From: Ahaetulla prasina | Taxonomy: Eukaryota > Chordata > Lepidosauria > Squamata > Colubridae | Assembly (NCBI RefSeq): GCF_028640845.1 | Contig: NC_080539.1 | Span: forward strand, 179,937,459 to 180,001,458 | Direction: 5' to 3' | DNA: 64,000 nucleotides | Shown: positions 52,508-63,459 of the stretch, in pieces | Numbering within the stretch: position 1 is the stretch's first letter | Layout of the letters: each line of letters begins with the position of its first letter | The notes under the pieces: generated by a model | Told to the model about the DNA's origin: nothing | The model's input: only the letters and a program-made list of their open reading frames with translations | Database searches by the model: none | Made by a program: the position numbers and the translations under genes

Positions 52508-53259
52508 TAAAACATACTTCAAACAATTTTGCGTAGCTTCTTCTCTGGTAATATTGTACTACTAACTAGAACATAAAAAACATTTGCTAGACCAATCCTT
52601 GAATACAGCTCATCTGTCTGGAACCTGCACTGCATATCGGACATAAATACAATTGAGAGAGTCCAGAGATATTTCACAAGAAGAGTCCTCCATTCCTCTG
52701 CTCGCAATAAAATACCTTATGCCACCAGACTTTAAATTTTGGGCTTAGACAACTTAGAACTATGCAGACTTCAATCTGACCTAAGCATAGTACATAAAAT
52801 TATCTATCACAATGTCCTACCTGTCAATGACTACTTCAGCTTCAACCACAACAATACACGAGCAAATAATAGATACAAACTCAAGGTAAACCGCTCCAAA
52901 CTTGATTGCAGAAAATATGACTTCAGTAACAGAGTGGTCAATGCCTGGAATGCACTACCTGACTGTATTTTCTTCCCCAAACCATTAAGCTTAAACTATT
53001 TACTAAATCTTCACTACTATTAATCTTCTCATAGTTCACATCACCAATCTCTTTCCACTTATGACTATATGACTGTAACTTTGTTGCTGGCAATCCTTAT
53101 GACTTATATTGATATATTGACCATCAATTGTGTTGTAAATGTTGTACCTTGATGAACATATCTTTTCTTTTATGTACACTGAGAGCATATGCACCAAGAC
53201 AAATTCCTTCTTTGTCCAATCACACTTGGCCAATAAAAAAATTCTATTCTATTCTATTC
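52508..53259 (+). mobile_element. Chimeric LINE: CR1-superclade RT end with L3-type 3' tail
   Basis: 52560-53020 encodes the C-terminal end of an RT protein (ARPILEYSSSVWN, IERVQRYFTRRV, after a stop NRVVNAWNALPD) unlike the L3 protein at 1605. From about 52985 the 3' UTR is, however, almost identical to that L3 copy (CACTACTATTAATC, TCACCAATCTCTTTCCACTT, tail, (ATTCT)n at 53242-53259). It is a truncated fossil. Confidence 0.78.
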
Positions 53260-53559
53260 TAAAAAGATTAGATTACTTGAGGAAAAAGTGAAGCCTCTGG
53301 AGGCAAGCCAAGCCACTAAAACTCCAGACGCTCTGAGTTTCAGTGGTGAACATGATAAACATAACCACTCCTATTAAATTCAGAAGTCTCTATGTAAACA
53401 GAGGATACCAAGGAACATGAATCAGAAATTACTATCCAAACAGAACACAGTAAGGAAGATTAAAAGGAAAAGCAAGAGCAACAGTAGCATGTCACACTAA
53501 GGGTTAACCCCTGCTCCTTCCCCAGAGAAGGGCTCAGGCTGTAAGAAGCCTGTTATTAA
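53260..53559. other. Spacer, nothing recognised
   Basis: A-rich stretch with no ORF or repeat I can name. Confidence 0.4.
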
Positions 53560-53785
53560 AACACAGCTGCCTGCAATTACTGCAGGTTCTAGTCCCACCA
53601 GGTCCAAGGTTGACTCAGCCTTCCATCCTTTATAAGGTAGGTAAAATGAGGACCCAGATTGTTGGGGGGGCAATAAGTTGACTTTGTAAATATACAAATA
53701 GAATGAGACTATTGCCTTACACACTGTAAGCCGCCCTGAGTCTTCGGAGAAGGGCGGAATATAAATGTAAACAAAAAAAAGAGAG
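53560..53785 (+). mobile_element. CORE-SINE with L2-type tail
   Basis: GCAATTACTGCAGGTTCTAG (worn B box), CAGCCTTCCATCCTTTATAA, GGTAAAATGAGGACCCAGAT and CCGCCCTGAGTCTTCGGAGA, then an A-rich end. Same family as 34373-34600, opposite orientation. Confidence 0.8.
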
Positions 53786-54672
53786 AAAAAGATAAATTGT
53801 GCCCTCTCTGGATCTGAATAATTGATTTCATATCCTACCCAGAAAGCAAGCATGTAGACACTTGAAGAAAATGTACTAATGTACTAGTGCCAAGAAGAAA
53901 AGTAGGTCAGAGGAAAGGAAAGGAAAAAAAACATATGTTGGTGATCAGAGATTCACTACTTAAAGGAACAGAGTGAACAATCAGCAGACTAGTCAAATTC
54001 TATGGAATGGAATAGAATAGAATAGAATAGAATAGAATAGAATAGAATAGAATAGAATAGAATAGAATAGAATACTTTATCTGGCGAAATGCAGTTAGAC
54101 ATACAAAGAATTTGTTTGCAGTGCAGAAGCTCTCAATGAACATGTAAAGCAACAGAGTAATAATCATAATGATACCAATAAGAGGGGGTAGTAGGGAAGA
54201 TGGGAATGATAATAATAATAATAATAATACTTCAGCCATACAGCATGGGTAAATATACATAGACATAAAACAATACTGTGGGGATTAGGTTGTTCAGCCG
54301 AGTCAAAGCACGGGGGAAAAAACTGTCCCTGTGTCTAGTTGTTTTAGCATGCAATGTGGCTTCCTGAGGGGAGGAGTTGAAACAGTTTGTCCAGGTTGTG
54401 AGGGGTCTGTAGATATTTTCTCCTCTGACCTCTGTAATATACAGATCTTCTATGGAAGTCATGCTGATTGCAATTGTTTTTTCTGCAGTTCTAACTATTC
54501 GTTGGACTTTTCTTGTTTAGTTGCCATACCAAATCAGACAGTTATCCAAGTATAGATGACAGGCTCAATAATTCCTCTGTAGAACTGTATCAACAGCTCT
54601 TGGGGCAGTCTGAACTTTTTAAGTTGACACAGGAAGAAGATTCTTTGTTGTGCCTTTTTAATGATGGTTTTA

Positions 54673-55000
54673 ATCAAGGGTCCTCAAACTACAGCCCACG
54701 GGTTGCATGCAGCCTGACAAAGTCATTAATTTAGCCCATGAAGAACCACGAGGCTGCCCCTCCCACCCTTTGGTCAGGCAACTTACAGTGGACCACTAGA
54801 CTCCTAAACAACTGAAAAAATGATCTAGTAAAAAGAAAAGTCAACCAAAAGAGCAACATGCAAACAAAAGCAAATAAAACACCTTCAGGGGCAAAACAAA
54901 TTAAAGTTTAATTTGTGTACAATGTTTAATGGATGTTAATTTGGCCATGCCCATCCAGTCACATGACCACTAATCATGTCCACCCAGCTGGTCCGGCCCA
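54673..55000 (+). mobile_element. hAT-like element fragment (AGGGTCCTCAAACTAC end)
   Basis: The left end AGGGTCCTCAAACTACAGCC resembles a hAT terminal repeat with GGGTTGCATGCAGCC after it. The right end is unclear and no target duplication was found. Confidence 0.5.
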
Positions 55001-55221
55001 GGAGGGGTCTTCCTAAAATCCACTCTCATCTCCACAGTTTAAAGCATGTTCAGCTCCATATTGTTTCAGCAGCACCACAGGGCCAGTTGTTCAACCCCAC
55101 CCCACCCCCATCTATGTGCAGACTCATCACTGTCTCAAAGAAGACTAATGACTGTTGTATTATCTGCAAACTTCAGTACTTTAACAGAGGAGTCCTTAGA
55201 GATGCAGTCATAGGTGTAGAG

Positions 55222-55356
55222 CAGGCGTCTCCAACCTTGGTCCCTTTAAAACTTGTGGACTTCAACTCCCAGAGTTCCTCAACCAGCTTTGCTGGCTGAG
55301 GGACTCTGAGTGTTGAAGTCCACAAGTCTTAAAGAGACCAAGGTTGGAGACCCCTG
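55222..55356 (+). mobile_element. Palindromic hAT-like MITE, perfect 8-bp TSD
   Basis: Starts CAGGCGTCTCCAACCTTGGT and ends ACCAAGGTTGGAGACCCCTG. Almost the whole 135 bp folds on itself (ACTTGTGGACTTCAACTCCC pairs with GTTGAAGTCCACAAG). Flanked by GTGTAGAG at 55214-55221 and 55357-55364. One end of the large duplication lies inside it. Confidence 0.92.
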
Positions 55357-55861
55357 GTGTAGAGAGAGAAAAACAATGAAGAGAACATACAGCTCTGGGG
55401 AGCACCTCTGCTTATCAACAAGGTGCTTGATTGATTTCCCTAAACTTCAACTATTGCTTGCTTTTGCCAATCCACCTACAAGTATGGACAGGTCGAGTTA
55501 GATGAGTCAGTTTGGAGTGAAAAATTTCTGAAATAATGGGATCACATTCTGAGTTGAAGTCTACAAAAATGTCCCAAGCATAGGTCCCCGGGATTCAAGA
55601 TATTGCAACTTGTAATACAGTGCCATATTGACAGCATCATCTCCCAATCTATTTGCTTGGTAGGCAAACTGCAAGGGATCTAACAGCAGATCTGTGCTGA
55701 TTTTCAGGTGGGCCTGTACGAACCTCTCAAAGGTCTTTATAATCTCAGATGTTAGAGCAAATGTAATCATTTGTAATCATTCAGCTCTGTGATAAAGGGT
55801 CTCTTGAGAACTGAGATGAACCAAGACTTGCAACAATGTCAGTAATAATAGTAAAGCTTCT

Positions 55862-58405
55862 TTCAACATGTAAAAAAAAAGAAAAAGAAAAAAATCAAGG
55901 AAATGATCAGTCTACTAATTGAGATAGATGGAAGTGAGGGGTGGCAAGGAAAAGTAGAACTGCTAATTCTTTCTTTGCATCTGTCTTCACAGGAAAGGGA
56001 AAAATAGCCAAACCTACCAAAATCTGTAAATGGCAGACTAGGAATATAAATCAAAATAGGCAAGAAAATAGTAAGACAACACCTGTCTGTACTAGATGAG
56101 TTCAAATCACCAGGACAAGATGGATTACATCCCACAATTTTGAAGGAGCTGGCACATGTGATATCAGAACCATTGAACAAGGGGTGAAATGCTCCCGGTT
56201 CGGACCGGATCATCCGATCTGGTAGCGATGGCAGCAGGTGGTTTGGAGAACTGGTAGCAAAAATCCCTGCCCCCCATCCGCCCTGCTGAGTCCTGCAATC
56301 ATCAGAGGGGTTTTTTATTTTTAAAAGCATTTTTTCTTCGGCTGAAAAAATGCTTTTAAAAGTAAAAAAAAGCCTCTAATGATTGCGTGGCTCAGCTGGG
56401 ATCGTCAGAACCTTTTAAAGGCATTTTTTCAACAACCTCTTTGGCCGAAGAGGTTGTAAAAAATGCTTTTAAAAGGTTCTGGCAATCAGGCAACTCAGCT
56501 GGGATCGTCAGAACCCTTTAAAAGCTTTTAAAAGGCTCCTCTGGTGATCCCAGCTGAGTTGCTTGATCATCAGAGGCTTTTAAAAGCATGTTTACAACCT
56601 CTTTGGCCAAAGAGGTTGTAAAAAAATGCTTTTAAAGGTTAAAAAAAAGTTGGCCACAGCCACCCAGTCACATTACACCCCCCGTCACCCACACAGAACC
56701 AGTAGTAATAAATTTTACATTTCACCCGTGCACTGAACCATATTCTTCAAAGATCCTGGAATTACTGGGAACTACCAGAGGATTGTTAAAGAGCTGATGC
56801 GATTTCCATCTTCAAAAACAGTGGAAAAAATAGATACAGGAAACTACAAATCAGTCAGCTTGACATCAATACTTGGGGAGATCCTGGAAAAAGGTAACGA
56901 AGCAATAGATCTGTGAATATCTAGAAGCAAGCAAAATTATACCCAGAAGCCAACATGAATTTGTCAAAAACAACTCATGCCAAACAAATATTATTTTATT
57001 CTTTGAGAAATGACTAAATTAGTGGATCAAAAAATTCTATGGACATAGTATACTTGAACCTCAGTAAGGCATTTGACAAAGTGGACCACAACCTACTACT
57101 TTGTCTGATGGAAAAATGTGCAATAATTAGATGGATTTGTAGCTAGCTAACTACACTCAAAATCTATCCTTAATGGAGCAACATCTACATGGAGAGAAGT
57201 ATGCAGTGAGGTATCCCAAGATTCTGTCTTAAGCCCAGTACTCTTCAACATTTTCATAAACAATTTAGGTGAAAGGATAGAAGGAGAATTCAACAAATTT
57301 GCAGATGACACCAAGCTAGGGAGAAAGATCTTGACAGACTTTGGAACACTGGGCCCTATCCAAAAAAATGCAATTCAGTGTTGAGTAAGGTAACTTAGAC
57401 AAGAAAAACCAAATGAACAGGCATAGAATAAGTGGCTGAACAACAGCAACTGTGAGAGGGATCTAGGAGTCTGAGTCTGACCACCACTTAAGTATGAGCC
57501 AGCATATCTTGAAGTTGCCAGAAATGTCAGTGCAATCCTAGGTTGTATCAACAGAAGAATAATATTAAGATCACGTAAAGTACTGCTATGTACTGCCTAG
57601 GTTAGATCCCAACTGGAATGTTGCATTCAGTTTTAGTCAAAAAAGGTTTTTGAGTGGAGTGGAGAGTGGAGAGAAGAGCAACAAAGATGATTAGAGGTCC
57701 TAGTGGACAACCACCATGAGCAAGGGGGAAAAAGACAATGTAGTTCTAGGCAGCATTAAAAGGGAAGTAGAATCAAGATCACATGAAGTGTTAGTACCAC
57801 TTTATAATGCCTTGGTAAGACCACATTTGGAATACTACATCCAGTTCTTGTTGCCTTGATGCCACATGTTGAGTCTCAAGAAAGAGTTCAGAGAAGTACA
57901 ACAAAGATGCTTAGGGAACTGGATGCTAAAACATACCAGGTTGGAAAAGAGGAGATTGTGAGATCATGTCCTGTCTTAGCCATGAAAACCAGCTGGGTAA
58001 CTTTAGGCCAGTCACTCTCTTCCAGCCTGACTTAGCTCACAGGGTTGTTGTTGTTGTGGGGAAAATAAGAGAAAGAAGATGTGATGGATATGTTCGCTGC
58101 TTTGAGTTATTTGTAAAACTTTTAAAGGTAAGAAATAAATAAACAATAAATAAATATTCTACGCAAAAAAATAAAGAGAAGTAGTAGGGATGACATAATA
58201 GCACTTCCAGTAATTGAATGGCTGTCCCAAAGAAGAGGAAGTCAACCTATTCTCCAAAGCACTTGAGACAGGATAAGAAATAATGGGTGAAAGCTTTTAA
58301 AGGTAGATACAACCTAGAAGTTAGAAGAAATTTTCTGACAGAACAATTAATTAATGGAATAGCTTGCCTTCTGGGGTTGTGGGCTTAAAAAATATACTGG
58401 ACAAT
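55862..58405 (+). mobile_element. CR1 LINE (RT and 3' UTR), fossil
   Basis: + strand pieces of [13 protein letters not shown] (57070), then DSVLSPVLFNIFINNLG, KFADDTKLG at 57299-57325 with a complete ADD, then C-terminal and 3' UTR to about 58400. Frequent stops. The copy has a hAT-like insert at 56179-56730 and tandem pieces of its C-terminal region near 57540-57900. It recurs in copy 2. Confidence 0.75.
56179..56730 (+). mobile_element. hAT-like element with internal palindromes
   Basis: 552 bp, ends AAGGGGTGAAAT and ATTTCACCCGTG; flanks CATTGAAC and CACTGAAC agree at 7 of 8. The interior has a series of inverted repeats: TTTTAAAAGCATTTTTTC against GAAAAAATGCTTTTAAAA (56321-56364), and two palindromes centred on TTTGGCC(A/G)AAG (56432-56458 and 56599-56622). 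The second copy is at 61083-61634. Confidence 0.82.
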
Positions 58406-58550
58406 ATTTAATATTTATTTATTTATTAATTAAACTTTTATACTGCCCTTCTCCCGAAGGACTCAGGGCGGTGTACAGCCAAGATAAAACAATAAATATA
58501 CAAAGTTAAAAATCAATTTAAAATACTTATTCAATGGTGGCCGAATTAAA
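58406..58550 (-). mobile_element. L2 3' UTR fragment, inverted, cut at 58550
   Basis: Same as 63315-63459 (CCCTTCTCCCGAAGGACTCA hairpin, TGGTGGCCGAATTAAAACCG). Copy 2 goes on as L2; here it switches at ACCG into the opposite strand of an L2. Confidence 0.9.
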
Positions 58551-60206
58551 ACCGCCCTGCCCAGCGGCGACCCCGGCGATCTTGGCCAAATTCCAGCGGC
58601 GTGAGATCGTCGGTGGTCCTGGCATGGCTCCGACGGCTCCGACGGCTTCGGGGTGTGGATTCGGCCTGGTTTCAGCTGGCGCGAATCCCGGCCCGCTTTT
58701 GCCTGTCGGTGGGCCTGCCGGCTCCCTCAGCGCCAGTTCCATCGGCGCCAGTTCCATCGGCGCTGGTTGCACCTGGCGAGGCTGTGTGGACTGCGAGGCG
58801 CCTGTCCAACGGCGCCCTGTATTTGGCAGCCCCACCGAGGATGGGTGTGGTAAGGCCTCGGTGGGAGAGGAGGCCGGAACCGTGGCTGAGGTTTGTCCCC
58901 TCTTTTGGCCTGTTTTGTTGCATCTTTTCATCGCGTGTCATCGAATGGCCCCTGGTGGCCTGGCTTGCTCCATCGTATTTTCCTTTGTGGCCTTATGGCC
59001 TGGCTTGCTCCATTTTATTTCCGCCCCCCCCCTATTCCGGACCATGGGTCATCTAAACTGGGCGGTCATGCATGTCCATCTGCGGGATGGAGTGGATTGG
59101 ACTGGATTGGACTAGCTTGGACTGGTCTAGGGACTTGGGCAGACCGCTAGCCACGTCTACCTGATTAAGACCTATTGTAGAACTGCTCCCCATAGGCACG
59201 CTATGGAGACTGTCGGCCTGTCTGTTCCTGTTTTGTCATCGCTATCCGGTTCCTGCTCCATTTGTCCTTTGACCAACTGGACTCCCGCTGGAAGATTCAC
59301 CATTTCTATTACTTTGGGATTTTACCATCTTAGCATCCCTCGCCGATTCGCACTTTCCTATGCGCTACACTGCACGTGAACTCTTGCGCCTGCGAGGTGC
59401 CCCCGCCTCGCAGGAATGGCCCATATCGCTACCAAGGGCCGGCCTCAATGACGGGTCTTGGGACCCACAGAGGTGGCATGCGAGAAGAAAGAGCCTTTGG
59501 GGGTTTTTAGACAGGGCATTTTTAAGGGGTGGGAGGGGTAGGGCGGGTGATGGGGGTAGCCCGTCGGGAGGGAAACCAGTTCCAGCGCATGCTCGTGGCG
59601 ATTATCAAATGGGTTCGGAGGTTATGGGGGGGGAGGGTGTTCCTTTGTGTGAGGGTGAGTCTATTGGCACGGTAAGTGGGAGGGGCAGATCGTATCGACA
59701 TAGGGGGTCACGCGTTCGATGTATGCAGGCGATCGCGTGCCCCGATCCCCCTAACTTTACCCGTTCCCCGGATGGTCAGGACCCTCAGAGCCTGGGCCTT
59801 CGTCTGATGTTATGCAATGCACGGTCCGTGGCCACAAGGCCCCTAATACATGATCTAATTCAGGGGGGTGCCGCGGATATTATAGGCGTTACGGAGACCT
59901 GGTTGGGCAATGAAGGGGGTGTGCCCCTGGTTGAGATGTGCCCACCGGGTTTCCGTGCATTCCATCAGCCGAGGGCCCAGGGTAGGGGTGGCGGGGTGGC
60001 GGTTGTGATCAAAGAGAGTCTAGAGCCGAGGGAGACCACTGTACCTAAGATAGCCGGGTGTGAATCCCTCTTTGTGAGGTGGGGTCATAGATGTCAGATG
60101 GGCTTGCTGGTCGCAGACCTGGCTCCTTGCTGCGTGACAGCTGCCCTGCCCGAGCTCCTAGAGGTGCTTGCCGGGTGGCGGTGGAGACCCCAGACTTTTA
60201 GTCATG
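58551..60206 (+). mobile_element. L2-clade LINE 5' part: GC-rich 5' UTR and endonuclease start
   Basis: 58551-59360 is GC-rich 5' UTR with a triplet of GGCGCCAGTTCCATC-like units near 58730. From 59360 an ORF runs to 60223; its second half is an apurinic-type endonuclease (LMLCNARSV at about 59807, DIIGVTETWLGNE, GGGVAVVIKESLE) and matches the start of the 36195-37607 ORF. It stops inside the motif MGD(FN) at 60205, where copy 2 of the direct repeat begins. The last codons, after GDS, are not LINE sequence. Confidence 0.85.
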
Positions 60207-63200
60207 GGGACTCTGAGTGTTGAAGTCCACAAGAGACCAAGGTTGGAGACCCCTGGTGTAGAGAGAGAAAAACAATGAAGAGAACATACAGCTCTGGGGA
60301 GCACCTCTGCTTATCAACAAGGTGCTTGATTGATTTCCCTAAACTTCAACTATTGCTTGCTTTTGCCAATCCACCTACAAGTATGGACAGGTCGAGTTAG
60401 ATGAGTCAGTTTGGAGTGAAAAATTTCTGAAATAATGGGATCACATTCTGAGTTGAAGTCTACAAAAATGTCCCAAGCATAGGTCCCCGGGATTCAAGAT
60501 ATTGCAACTTGTAATACAGTGCCATATTGACAGCATCATCTCCCAATCTATTTGCTTGGTAGGCAAACTGCAAGGGATCTAACAGCAGATCTGTGCTGAT
60601 TTTCAGGTGGGCCTGTATGAACCTCTCAAAGGTCTTTATAACCTCAGATGTTAGAGCAAATGTAATCATTTGTAATCATTCAGCTCTGTGATAAAGGGTC
60701 TCTTGAGAGCTGAGATGAACCAAGACTTGCAACAATGTCAGTAATAATAGTAAAGCTTCTTTCAACATGTAAAAAAAAAAAAAGAAAAAAATCAAGGAAA
60801 TGATCAGTCTACTAATTGAGATAGATGGAAGTGAGGGGTGGCAAGGAAAAGTAGAACTGCTAATTCTTTCCTTGCATCTGTCTTCACAGGAAAGGGAAAA
60901 ATAGCCAAACCTACCAAAAGCAGATCTGTAAATGGCAGACTAGGAATATAAATCAAAATAGGCAAGAAAATAGTAAGACAACACCTGTCTGTATTAGATG
61001 AGTTCAAATCACCAGGACAAGATGGATTACATCTCACAATTTTGAAGGAGCTGGCATATGTGATATCAGAACCATTGAACAAGGGGTGAAATGCTCCCGG
61101 TTCGGACCGGATCATCCGATCTGGTAGCGATGGCAGCAGGTGGTTTGGAGAACTGGTAGCAAAAATCCCTGCCCCCCATCCGCCCTGCTGAGCCCTGCAA
61201 TCATCAGAGGGGTTTTTTATTTTTAAAAGCATTTTTTCTTCGGCTGAAAAAATGCTTTTAAAAGTAAAAAAAAAGCCTCTAATGATTGCGTGGCTCAGCT
61301 GGGATCGTCAGAACCTTTTAAAGGCATTTTTTCTACAACCTCTTTGGCCGAAGAGGTTGTAAAAAATGCTTTTAAAAGGTTCTGGCAATCAGGCAACTCA
61401 GCTGGGATCGTCAGAACCCTTTAAAAGCTTTTAAAAGGCTCCTCTGATGATCCCAGCTGAGTTGCTTGATCATCAGAGGCTTTTAAAAGCATGTTTACAA
61501 CCTCTTTGGCCAAAGAGGTTGTAAAAAAATGCTTTTAAAGGTTAAAAAAAAGTTGGCCACAGCCACCCAGTCACATTACACCCCCCGTCACCCACACAGA
61601 ACCAGTAGTAATAAATTTTACATTTCACCCGTGCACTGAACCATATTCTTCAAAGATCCTGGAATTACTGGGAACTACCAGAGGATTGTTAAAGAGCTGA
61701 TGCGATTTCCATCTTCAAAAACAGTGGAAAAAATAGATACAGGAAACTACAAATCAGTCAGCTTGACATCAATACTTGGGGAGATCCTGGAAAAAGGTAA
61801 CGAAGCAATAGATCTGTGAATATCTAGAAGCAAGCAAAATTATACCCAGAAGCCAACATGAATTTGTCAAAAACAACTCATGCCAAACAAATATTATTTT
61901 ATTCTTTGAGAAATGACTAAATTAGTGGACCAAAAAATTCTATGGACATAGTATACTTGAACCTCAGTAAGGCATTTGACAAAGTGGACCACAACCTACT
62001 ACTTTGTCTAATGGAAAAATGTGCAATAATTAGATGGATTTGTAGCTAGCTAACTACACTCAAAATCTATCCTTAATGGAGCAACATCTACATGGAGAGA
62101 AGTATGCAGTGAGGTATCCCAAGATTCTGTCTTAAGCCCAGTACTCTTCAACATTTTCATAAACAATTTAGGTGAAAGGATAGAAGGAGAATTCAACAAA
62201 TTTGCAGATGACACCAAGCTAGGGAGAAAGATCTTGACAGACTTTGGAACACTGGGCCCTATCCAAAAAAATGCAATTCAGTGTTGAGTAAGGTAACTTA
62301 GACAAGAAAACCAAATGAACAGGCATAGAATAAGTGGCTGAACAACAGCAACTGTGAGAGGGATCTAGGAGTCTGAGTCTGACCACCACTTAAGTATGAG
62401 CCAGCATATCTTGAAGTTGCCAGAAATGTCAGTGCAATCCTAGGTTGTATCAACAGAAGAATAATATTAAGATCACGTAAAGTACTGCTATGTACTGCCT
62501 AGGTTAGATCCCAACTGGAATGTTGCATTCAGTTTTAGTCAAAAAAGGTTTTTGAGTGGAGTGGAGAGTGGAGAGAAGAGCAACAAAGATGATTAGAGGT
62601 CCTAGTGGACAACCACCATGAGCAAGGGGGAAAAAGACAATGTAGTTCTAGGCAGCATTAAAAGGGAAGTAGAATCAAGATCACATGAAGTGTTAGTACC
62701 ACTTTATAATGCCTTGGTAAGACCACATTTGGAATACTACATCCAGTTCTTGTTGCCTTGATGCCACATGTTGAGTCTCAAGAAAGAGTTCAGAGAAGTA
62801 CAACAAAGATGCTTAGGGAACTGGATGCTAAAACATACCAGGTTGGAAAAGAGGAGATTGTGAGATCATGTCCTGTCTTAGCCATGAAAACCAGCTGGAT
62901 AACTTTAGGCCAGTCACTCTCTTCCAGCCTGACTTAGCTCACAGGGTTGTTGTTGTTGTTGTGGGGAAAATAAGAGAAAGAAGATGTGATGGATATGTTC
63001 GCTGCTTTGAGTTATTTGTAAAACTTTTAAAGGTAAGAAATAAATAAACAATAAATAAATATTCTACGCAAAAAAATAAAGAGAAGTAGTAGGGATGACA
63101 TAATAGCACTTCCAGTAATTGAATGGCTGTCCCAAAGAAGAGGAAGTCAACCTATTCTCCAAAGCACTTGAGACAGGATAAGAAGTAATGGGTGAAAGCT

Positions 63201-63459
63201 TTTAAAGATAGATACAACCTAGAAGTTAGAAGAAATTTTCTGACAGAACAATTAATTAATGGAATAGCTTGCCTTCTGGGGTTGTGGGCTTAAAAAATAT
63301 ACTGGACAATATTTAATATTTATTTATTTATTAATTAAACTTTTATACCGCCCTTCTCCCGAAGGACTCAGGGCGGTGTACAGCCAAGATAAAACAATAA
63401 ATATACAAAGTTAAAAATCAATTTAAAATACTTATTCAATGGTGGCCGAATTAAAACCG
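60207..63459 (+). repeat. 3.25 kb direct repeat, copy 2
   Basis: Same content and order as 55303-58550: half MITE 60207-60261, L3 RT fragment (60669-60460, -), CR1 60770-63310 with hAT-like insert (about 61083-61634), L2 3' UTR 63315-63459. Small differences show it is not simply the same sequence twice (TCTGTACTAG and TCTGTATTAG; an extra GCAGATCTG at 60921; one more GTT near 62950). Confidence 0.95.

Larger units (their letters stand above)
54006..55860 (-). mobile_element. L3-like LINE with (AATAG)n tail, interrupted twice
   Basis: On the - strand from right to left: an RT N-terminal part (55770-55561, LTSEIIKTFERFVQAHLKIS and DPLQFAYQANR), a middle part near 55150-55000, then the C-terminal part (54670-54230) and 3' UTR ending in about 13 GAATA units (54008-54073). 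Interrupted by hAT-like elements at 54673-55000 and 55222-55356. Multiple frame breaks. Confidence 0.75.
55303..58550 (+). repeat. 3.25 kb direct repeat, copy 1
   Basis: Nearly identical over its whole length to 60207-63459, with occasional base changes and small gaps (e.g. TCTTAAAG at 55327 absent from copy 2). It holds half a MITE, L3 RT, a CR1 with a hAT-like insert, and an inverted L2 3' UTR. Confidence 0.95.

Noticed and set aside
58534..59115. 193-codon ORF and its overlapping frames in GC-rich DNA
   Set aside because: Several frames are open at once, as expected by chance in GC-rich sequence; the stretch is L2 5' UTR and none of them shows a known domain.
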